This document shows positions 58,299-64,000 of a stretch of DNA of 64,000 nucleotides, one piece after another. The position numbers and the translations under genes were made by a program. This DNA comes from JACQAP01 sp035548375 (GTDB lineage Bacteria > Pseudomonadota > Gammaproteobacteria > Burkholderiales > JACQAP01). The notes under the pieces were generated by a model. That model did no database searches and was not told where the DNA came from. It saw only the letters and a list, made by a program, of their open reading frames with translations. The stretch spans positions 1 through 64,000 of the forward strand of contig DASZTG010000021.1 in the NCBI GenBank assembly GCA_035548375.1. Reading direction: 5' to 3'. The first letter of the stretch is position 1, and the number at the start of each line of letters is the position of its first letter.

Positions 58299-59774
58299 TT
58301 ACTTCGGGTAGGCGCCGGACTTCGCCGCCCAGGCGTTGTACACGGCTTTTTGCTTCTCCACCCCGATCTGGTTGGTGATGCCGTCCCAGTCGGCCGCGAT
58401 CTTGTCCGCGATTTTCTGCGGATCCTCTCCCGCCCACAGGCGGCTGATGCCCTGGCGGATCGCTTCCTCGTACTTGTCGGTCTGGATCAGCGACAGGTCC
58501 AGCAGGCCGGTCTGCGCGCCCTGGTGCAGCGCAGACAGGTAATCCTTCGCGTCAGGCCACAGCTTCAGGTAACCGGGATTCGTGTAATGCGAATCGCGGA
58601 ACGGATCGCGCAGCGTGTAGGGCAGTTGCACACGCTTGTTGCTGATTTCCTCGCTGTTCAGCCACTGGATGAACAGGTAGGCCGCTTCCTTCTGCTTGCT
58701 CGACGAAGCGACTGCCAGCGTGAAACCCGCCGCGAGTTCCGGGTGGCCTCCAGGCGGCAGCGCATAGCCGACCTTGCCCGCGATCTGCGATTTTGGCACC
58801 CAGTCGAGCGCCTTCTCGCTGCCGAGGTAGCCGGCGGCGAAGCGGCCATAGGGCGGCCAGGAAATCGTCATGGCGCTCTGGCCCTTCAGGAAGGTGGCCA
58901 GGTTTTCCACGAAGCCGAACTTTTCCACGCCCGGGGGCATGAAGCGGTTTTCATTGCGCATCTCGGTCAGCACCTTGACGCCGATCGGGCTGTTCACCGT
59001 GGCCTTCATGGTGTTGCCGTCGAAGAACTTGCCGCCTTCGACGCGGAAGCGCTCCTGGAACATGAACATGGTGTAGGGCGGCTGGCGGAAGAACGAGGCG
59101 CCGTAGATGCCCTCGCCCTTGAGCTTCTCCGTCAGGAAGGAGCCGATTTCGTCGAACTGCTTCCAGGTCTTCGGCGGCGCGAGGTCGTACTTGTATTTGT
59201 CCTTGAACGCCTTCTTCAGGTCGGCGCGCGCGAAGATATCCTTGCGGTAGTAGAAGACGAACACGTCCCCGTCGTCCGGGAAGGCGTAGATCTTGCCGTT
59301 CACCGTCATCTGGTTGTCGCGATAGGTCGGCGCGATTTTTTGCAGTTCGGCGCGGAAGCCGTACTTGTCGACCAGCGTGTCGAGCTGCTCCAGCGCGCCG
59401 GCCTGCACGAGGTCGGGCATCCAGGCGGGGATCACGTTCAATGCGTCGTACGCACCGGTGCCGGCGCGATACTCCTGCATGATCTTGGTGAACATTTCCT
59501 CGGTCGGGACTTCGATGACGTTGACCTTGCAGCCGGTCTCTTTCTCCCACAGCGGGCCGGAGAAATTCTTCGGGTCGAGCGATTGCAGACCGGCTTCCCA
59601 GACGATGGTGATGGTCTTGCCGCTGCAGATCTTCTTCGCTGCTTCGACGGCCTTCTGCGCCGCGCTCTGTGCGCTCGCGACGCTCGCCCAGACCAAAGCC
59701 GAGGCGGCGACGAACGACAGGAGCAACCCCTTGCGCAGACCTTGCCGGCGAAGGACGGATGAATGGTCCCTCAT
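58299..59774 (-). CDS. ABC sugar transporter substrate-binding protein
   Basis: A 491-residue periplasmic solute-binding protein (family 1, MalE-like) with signal peptide (LLLSFVAASALVWASVASAQ). Core segments include ITIVWEAGLQSLDPKNFSGP, KIYAFPDDGDVFVFYYRKDI, and SAMTISWPPYGRFAAGYLGS. It is 60-80 residues longer than typical family-1 proteins. The ATG at 59774 has a strong GGAGGAGG site. It is the first gene of the importer/lactonase-like operon, with a candidate promoter at 59802-59830. Confidence 0.9.
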   Translation of the reverse strand: MRDHSSVLRRQGLRKGLLLSFVAASALVWASVASAQSAAQKAVEAAKKICSGKTITIVWEAGLQSLDPKNFSGPLWEKETGCKVNVIEVPTEEMFTKIMQEYRAGTGAYDALNVIPAWMPDLVQAGALEQLDTLVDKYGFRAELQKIAPTYRDNQMTVNGKIYAFPDDGDVFVFYYRKDIFARADLKKAFKDKYKYDLAPPKTWKQFDEIGSFLTEKLKGEGIYGASFFRQPPYTMFMFQERFRVEGGKFFDGNTMKATVNSPIGVKVLTEMRNENRFMPPGVEKFGFVENLATFLKGQSAMTISWPPYGRFAAGYLGSEKALDWVPKSQIAGKVGYALPPGGHPELAAGFTLAVASSSKQKEAAYLFIQWLNSEEISNKRVQLPYTLRDPFRDSHYTNPGYLKLWPDAKDYLSALHQGAQTGLLDLSLIQTDKYEEAIRQGISRLWAGEDPQKIADKIAADWDGITNQIGVEKQKAVYNAWAAKSGAYPK

Positions 59775-59801
59775 GATGCCTCCTCCAATTGATTTGTTTG
59801 A

Positions 59802-59830
59802 TTTATAAGTTTTTGATTGCCGGCTCTTAA
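59802..59830 (-). promoter_or_regulatory. Candidate sigma-70 promoter of the ABC/lactonase-like operon
   Basis: On the minus strand TTAAGA (59830-59825) and TATAAA (59807-59802) are 17 bases apart, about 28 bases upstream of the binding-protein start. Confidence 0.4.
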
Positions 59831-60004
59831 TGGCGGCTGCTCGCAAAGCGAAACGATTATGTTGAAGCGCCCCCCGCAGTGTCAAGCAAGCGCCGGGACG
59901 ATGTCGATGCCGCGCAGCACCATCTGCGGCGAGGGGTGATTTTGTGGTGCAATGCGAGCTGCATCGAAAGCATCCGCAAAGGACATCGTTTGAGCTCCCC
60001 GACC

Positions 60005-60784
60005 ATGAAAGCCGCCAGGCGCCTGCTCGACCAGCGCCTCGCATTGCAACCCATCACAGACTTGCCGGAAGCAATTCGCCCCAGGAACGAAGGCGAAGGT
60101 TATGCATTGCAGCGCTCGCTGAACGACTTGCTGACCGCGGCCGGCATGGGCCCGCAGGCGGGCCACAAGATCGGCTGCACCACGCCGGTCATGCAGAAGT
60201 TCCTCGGCATCCCGAATCCGTGCGCCGGCGTCGTATTCGAACGCACCGTCCTGCGCAATTCCGCGACCGTGCCGCGCTCGGGCTTCGTCAGGCTGGGCGT
60301 CGAATGCGAGATCGCCGTCGAGCTGGCGCGCGACCTTACGCCGGCGGGTGCGCCGGTCGACCGCGAATCCGCGGCTGCGTCCGTCGGTGCGGTCATGGCA
60401 TCGATGGAGCTCGTGGATGAACGCTATGCGAATTTCCGCACGCTCGGCGTGCCGACCCTGATCGCCGACGATTTCTTCGATTCCGGGTGCGTGCTCGGTG
60501 ATCCGGTGCGCGACTGGCGTGGACTCGAGCTCGACAAGCTGACGGGCGTTGCCTATCTGAACGGCGCCGAAGCCGGCCGCGGCGCCGGCTCGCTGATCAT
60601 GGGCCATCCACTGGAGGCGTTGGCGTGGCTCGCCAATACGCGTCACCGACACGGCTTCGGGCCGCTGAAGGCGGGAGAATTCGTGACCCTGGGCAGCATC
60701 GTCGAAACCAAGTGGCTCAATGCCGGCGACAGGATCAGGGTGGAAATCGCAGAACTCGGCGAGTTGACGCTCGACGTCAGCTGA
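60005..60784 (+). CDS. 2-keto-4-pentenoate hydratase / FAH-family protein, second copy
   Basis: A 259-residue paralogue of the protein encoded at 4521-5303, with the same family marks: GHKIGCTTPVMQKFLGIPNP, CAGVVFERTVL, LGVECEIAVELA (metal-binding E-x-E), MASMELVDERYANF and IMGHPLEALAWLAN. It hydrates a 2-oxo-dienoate or decarboxylates a related oxoacid. The ATG at 60005 begins the family-typical N-terminus. It is divergent from the ABC operon; the next gene starts 4 bases downstream, although that operon looks unrelated in function. Confidence 0.85.
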   Translation: MKAARRLLDQRLALQPITDLPEAIRPRNEGEGYALQRSLNDLLTAAGMGPQAGHKIGCTTPVMQKFLGIPNPCAGVVFERTVLRNSATVPRSGFVRLGVECEIAVELARDLTPAGAPVDRESAAASVGAVMASMELVDERYANFRTLGVPTLIADDFFDSGCVLGDPVRDWRGLELDKLTGVAYLNGAEAGRGAGSLIMGHPLEALAWLANTRHRHGFGPLKAGEFVTLGSIVETKWLNAGDRIRVEIAELGELTLDVS

Positions 60785-60788
60785 TCCG

Positions 60789-61538
60789 GTGCCGGCTCGT
60801 TCCGCGGACAAGCCAGTGGCCAGCGTCATCGAGATTTCCCGGCTGCGCTATTCCTGGTCCCGCGGCCTGCCCGACGTCGTCGACATCGAAGGCCTGCGCG
60901 TCGAAGCCGGCGAGCGCTTGTTCTTGCGCGGGCCGAGCGGCAGCGGAAAGTCCACGCTGCTGAGCCTGCTGGCCGGCGTAGCGTTGCCGCAGGCAGGAAC
61001 GTTGAAGGTGCTCGGCGAGGAGATCGGCCGCATGCGCGGCGCCGCGCGCGACCGGTTCCGCGCGGATCATGTCGGATTCATCTTCCAGATGTTCAACCTG
61101 ATCCCCTACCTGTCCGTGCTGGAAAACGTTTGCCTGCCGTGCGGGTTTTCGGCGGTGCGAAAGAAGCGGGCAATCGAGGCGGCAGGCAACGTCGAAGCCG
61201 AGGCCACCCGCCTGCTGGGGCATCTCGACATGGCGCATCCCGATATCTTGCACAGGCCGGCCGCCGCGCTGAGCGTCGGGCAGCAACAGCGCGTCGCAGC
61301 GGCCCGCGCCCTGATCGGCGCGCCGGAGATCGTCATCGCCGACGAGCCGACTTCCTCGCTGGACGAAGACAGGCGCGCGGCTTTCATCGACCTGCTGTTC
61401 CGCGTATGCGACGAGCGCCGCTCGACGCTCCTGTTCGTGAGCCACGATGCGACGCTCGGTTCGCGCTTCGACCGTGTCGTCGCCTTCGATGAAATCAATC
61501 GCGCGCGGCCGGTCGCCGGCGCGTTGGCGGCGGCATGA
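60789..61538 (+). CDS. LolD-like ABC transporter ATP-binding protein
   Basis: A 249-residue ATPase: Walker A GPSGSGKST, Q-loop GFIFQMFNLIPYLSVLENVC, signature LSVGQQQRVAAAR (usual LSGGQ), Walker B IVIADEPTSSLDED, H-loop FVSHD. It belongs to the MacB/LolD mechanotransmission type and pairs with the FtsX-like permease it overlaps. The set with DUF3299 resembles Pseudomonas aeruginosa PA4064-PA4066, which is induced by zinc limitation. GTG start at 60789; a GTG at 60816 is also possible. Confidence 0.88.
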   Translation: MPARSADKPVASVIEISRLRYSWSRGLPDVVDIEGLRVEAGERLFLRGPSGSGKSTLLSLLAGVALPQAGTLKVLGEEIGRMRGAARDRFRADHVGFIFQMFNLIPYLSVLENVCLPCGFSAVRKKRAIEAAGNVEAEATRLLGHLDMAHPDILHRPAAALSVGQQQRVAAARALIGAPEIVIADEPTSSLDEDRRAAFIDLLFRVCDERRSTLLFVSHDATLGSRFDRVVAFDEINRARPVAGALAAA

Positions 61539-62782
61539 TCCTGGGACTCGCCGCCAAGAGCCTGCGCAACCGAAAGTTCACGGCGCTGCTGACCGCGTTG
61601 TCCATCGCGCTGTCGGTGCTGCTGCTGCTCGGCGTGGAACGCATACGCCAGGAAGCGCGCGAAAGCTTCGCCGCCACGGTTTCAGGCACCGACCTGCTGG
61701 TGGGCGCGCGAACCAGCCCGGTTCATTTGTTGCTGTCCGCGATTTTCCATGTGGGCAATGCGACGAACAACATCGCGTGGTCCAGCTACCGCGAGATCGC
61801 GGCGCGCGCGGAGGTCGCCTGGGCCATTCCCATTTCACTCGGAGATTCTCACCGCGGCTACCGGGTGCTCGGCACGACACCGGCGTACTTCGAGCATTTT
61901 CGCTTTGTCCGCGACCGCCGCCTCGCGTTCGAACAAGGCAGCGCCTTTGCCGGCGATGGCGACGCGGTCATCGGCGCGGACGTGGCGCATGCGCTGAAAT
62001 ATCGCGTTGGCGATGCCATCGTGATAGCGCACGGCGCGGGAGAAGTCAGCTTCGCGCTGCACGACGACCATCCATTCCGGATTTCGGGCATCCTCGCGCG
62101 CACCGGCACGCCGGTGGATCGCACCGTGCACGTGACGCTTGCCGGCCTGGATGCCGTCCACGACGACGTCGCGGCAGGAAGCGACCCGCTTGCCGCAATC
62201 ATCGGCAAGCAGTCGGGGTCCGATGCTCCAAAGGCGATCACGGCGTTTCTCGTCGGGCTGAAATCGCGCAGCGCCGCGTTGGCCGTGCAGCGTGCCGTGA
62301 ACGAGTTTCCCGGCGAGCCGCTGACCGCCGTGCTGCCCGGCGTGGCCTTGCAGGAAATCTGGCAGGTCACCGCCGTCCTGGAAAAATCGCTGCTCGCGGT
62401 TTCCGCGCTCGTCGTGATCGTCGGCTTGTCGGGCATGCTGGTGTCCCTGCTGACCAGCATCGGCGAGCGCAGGCGGGAAATGGCGGTGCTGCGCTCGCTT
62501 GGCGCGCGGCCCGCGCAGGTCTTCGCCCTCATCCTCGGCGAGGCCGCGTTCCTGACCGCCGCCGGCATCGTGCTCGGCATGATTGCGCTGGAGGCGGGAT
62601 TGGTCGCGGGCAGGCCATGGCTCGAATCACGCATGGGCTTCTACCTTGCCTCGACCTGGCCATCCGCCGAAGAGTGGTTGCTTGCCGGCGTCGTTGCCAT
62701 CGCCGGCGTGGCATGCGGCCTGATTCCAGCATGGCGCAGTTATCGCCAGTCGCTGGCAGACGGCATGATCGTGCGGATCTGA
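61535..62782 (+). CDS. FtsX/MacB-type ABC permease
   Basis: A 415-residue permease with one N-terminal helix (LTALSIALSVLLLLGVERI), a large periplasmic domain (about 45-265), and three C-terminal helices (LLAVSALVVIVGLSGMLVSL, EAAFLTAAGIVLGMIALEAG, LLAGVVAIAGVACGLIPAWR). The coupling segment GERRREMAVLRSLGARPAQV is the hallmark of FtsX-like permeases. Its ATG overlaps the ATPase stop (ATGA). Such complexes move or extract envelope components rather than import solutes. Confidence 0.88.
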   Translation: MILGLAAKSLRNRKFTALLTALSIALSVLLLLGVERIRQEARESFAATVSGTDLLVGARTSPVHLLLSAIFHVGNATNNIAWSSYREIAARAEVAWAIPISLGDSHRGYRVLGTTPAYFEHFRFVRDRRLAFEQGSAFAGDGDAVIGADVAHALKYRVGDAIVIAHGAGEVSFALHDDHPFRISGILARTGTPVDRTVHVTLAGLDAVHDDVAAGSDPLAAIIGKQSGSDAPKAITAFLVGLKSRSAALAVQRAVNEFPGEPLTAVLPGVALQEIWQVTAVLEKSLLAVSALVVIVGLSGMLVSLLTSIGERRREMAVLRSLGARPAQVFALILGEAAFLTAAGIVLGMIALEAGLVAGRPWLESRMGFYLASTWPSAEEWLLAGVVAIAGVACGLIPAWRSYRQSLADGMIVRI

Positions 62783-62805
62783 AGCTTGATTACGGAAGCT
62801 GAAAA

Positions 62806-63465
62806 ATGAAAAGACACGTCTTCCTCAGCGCGATGCTGTCCTGCTTTCTGCTCGCGTGGGCACCTGGTGCCCCGGCGGAAGAAGCGCGCCAGATCATGTG
62901 GCGCGATCTGGGCCCGCCGGCGGATGAATCGTTCTCGAAGCTGACAAAGGTACAGGCGTTGCAACTCAGCGACGTCGCCGGCCTGCGCGAGCGCAAGGCG
63001 CGCAATGAGGCCCTCAGCCCGACCGAGGCGCAATACGAGCGGACGGCGACGCGCAAGCTCGAGGAAGCCGGATTCAACGTGGACGCTTTGCTGGCGAAGC
63101 GCCGCGAATACATGGAAGGCGGCGCGCAACGGTCGCGTTCGGTCAATGCCGCCCTGGACGGGCAGGCGGTGCGCATTCCCGGCTACATCCTGCCGCTGGC
63201 GTTCTCGGGCAAGGACATCACCGAGTTCCTGCTCGTGCCCTACGTCGGCGCGTGCATCCATACGCCGCCGCCGCCGCCCAACCAGATCGTGCACGTGAAG
63301 TCCGGCAAGCCGATCGCGAACGTCACCGTGTTTTCCGCGGTCTGGGTCACCGGCCGGCTGGCCGCGGTGTCGGTGAAAAAGACGCTGAGCCTGGTGGATG
63401 GCGCATCAGACATCAATGTCGGCTACTCGCTGCAGGCGAGTGACGTGGAAATCTACAAGCAGTGA
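62806..63465 (+). CDS. DUF3299 exported protein
   Basis: A 219-residue protein with a signal peptide (VFLSAMLSCFLLAWAPGAPA) and a C-terminal DUF3299 domain: RIPGYILPLAFSGKDITEFL, LVPYVGACIHTPPPPPNQIV and SLQASDVEIYK. The CIHTPPPPPNQ loop with Cys and His is the conserved hallmark. Homologues follow ABC genes in zinc-responsive operons (P. aeruginosa PA4066). It begins 23 bases after the permease and probably works with the ABC pair in the periplasm. No histidine-rich DUF2796 partner is found upstream. Confidence 0.88.
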   Translation: MKRHVFLSAMLSCFLLAWAPGAPAEEARQIMWRDLGPPADESFSKLTKVQALQLSDVAGLRERKARNEALSPTEAQYERTATRKLEEAGFNVDALLAKRREYMEGGAQRSRSVNAALDGQAVRIPGYILPLAFSGKDITEFLLVPYVGACIHTPPPPPNQIVHVKSGKPIANVTVFSAVWVTGRLAAVSVKKTLSLVDGASDINVGYSLQASDVEIYKQ

Positions 63466-63996
63466 TTATTTGAAAGCGGGCAATGCGGCGATGGTGCCGA
63501 TCGCTTGCCCGGCGACATGCTCATGCGGCGCCGGTGCGTTCATGACTGCGCGCAACTTCAGGCTTTCGACGCCGTCTTCGCGCACCTGGATGCGCAGCGC
63601 GGCCATCGCGCGAAACTTCAGTTCCGGCGCGTACCAGATCGTCATGGTTTCGGTGTCGCCCGACGAGCGCACGTTCACGATCATCATCGGCGTGTTGATT
63701 TCCATCATCGGATTCTTCAGGTCGGCGAAGGTCGCGGTAACTAGCGGTTCGCCGTCGAGCTCGAGCGTAACCGCGGTATCGTCGGTGCTGCCGCCGCGCT
63801 TGACGATTTCGACGGCGTGGAACCAGCCCGCGCCGAGCACGTGGAAGCCCGGGTTTTCGCCCGCGGCGGTCGGCCCGATGAGGCGCTCCGCCGTCACCAT
63901 GTCGCCGCGCAGGGGCTCGCCGCATGCGAGCGCGGCGCACGGCGCCGCCGCGATGACAGCAGCGAGAAGACGAGCGATATAAGGATTGGCGAGCAT
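63466..63996 (-). CDS. Hypothetical exported protein, 176 aa (start near window edge)
   Basis: A 176-residue protein with a likely signal peptide (ARLLAAVIAAAPCAALAC). The mature part is beta-rich (VTLELDGEPLVTATFADLKN, MMIVNVRSSGDTETMTIWYA) with no named domain. The first ATG in the window is at 63996 and only four bases lie beyond, so the true start or a longer N-terminus could be outside. It directly abuts the DUF3299 gene in convergent orientation. Confidence 0.7.
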   Translation of the reverse strand: MLANPYIARLLAAVIAAAPCAALACGEPLRGDMVTAERLIGPTAAGENPGFHVLGAGWFHAVEIVKRGGSTDDTAVTLELDGEPLVTATFADLKNPMMEINTPMMIVNVRSSGDTETMTIWYAPELKFRAMAALRIQVREDGVESLKLRAVMNAPAPHEHVAGQAIGTIAALPAFK

Positions 63997-64000
63997 TGAG

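Overview
The window looks like a chromosomal segment of a high-GC Betaproteobacterium (Burkholderiales- or Nitrosomonadales-like), probably from soil or the subsurface. The evidence is overall GC in the mid-60s by eye, a Ralstonia-type intracellular PHB depolymerase with a cysteine nucleophile, TRAP and CUT1-type ABC uptake systems, class III CoA-transferases, many short-chain dehydrogenases and very long c-di-GMP proteins. No rRNA, tRNA, CRISPR array, transposase or phage gene was seen. Taxonomy is inference.

Layout. (1) 1-19,500: mostly single metabolic genes: a phytanoyl-CoA-type dioxygenase, a lipoprotein, a hotdog thioesterase, a BrnT/BrnA toxin-antitoxin pair beside a decayed thioesterase fragment, a hydratase, CoA-transferase, PEP-mutase/isocitrate-lyase-like lyase, CAP-domain lipoprotein, CorA, zinc alcohol dehydrogenase, EF-hand protein, amidase, GNAT, AcpH, M20 peptidase, glucose-6-phosphate dehydrogenase, a membrane diguanylate cyclase and a SEL1 protein. 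(2) 19,600-30,300: an Mpo1-like protein, a 1232-residue PAS-GAF-PAS-GGDEF-EAL-REC protein, a Tat-exported amidohydrolase, hydrolases, SrkA-like kinase and PhaZ. (3) 30,345-41,257: a long co-directional cluster (SDRs, cupin, quinone oxidoreductase, two D-2-hydroxyacid dehydrogenases around an HpcH/HpaI aldolase, a DctPQM TRAP transporter, a TauD-type dioxygenase) that reads as uptake and oxidation/cleavage of a sugar acid or hydroxy acid. (4) 41,560-45,000: a lower-GC accessory island with a histone-deacetylase-fold enzyme, a small partner protein, a divergent WYL regulator with an inverted-repeat operator candidate, and two unrecognised proteins; it abuts a gutted alpha/beta-hydrolase pseudogene. 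(5) 45,283-51,148: HD protein, SDR, hydrolase, an orphan prepilin gene with a sigma-54-like promoter, and a redoxin/cytochrome/copper-monooxygenase-like fusion. (6) 51,226-59,774: a minus-strand cluster with a CUT1 ABC sugar transporter, a D-apionate-lactonase-like protein and an MHS transporter. (7) 60,005-63,996: a second hydratase, then an ABC ATPase, FtsX-like permease and DUF3299 set resembling the zinc-responsive PA4064-PA4066 genes.

Across the window there is a striking set of intergenic hairpin repeats. Long imperfect inverted arms are built from short units (CGCAAAG, CGCAGAG, CACGGAGAA or CACGAAGA-like). The unit differs between loci but matches between the two arms of each locus, and most copies end a few bases upstream of a start codon. 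A second class of purine-strand repeats (GAAGGG/GAGGCG type) also occurs. Other structural oddities are a 39-bp direct repeat duplicating the start of the quinone oxidoreductase gene around a 113-bp insert with a perfect hairpin, and two pseudogenes that mark the edges of accessory DNA.
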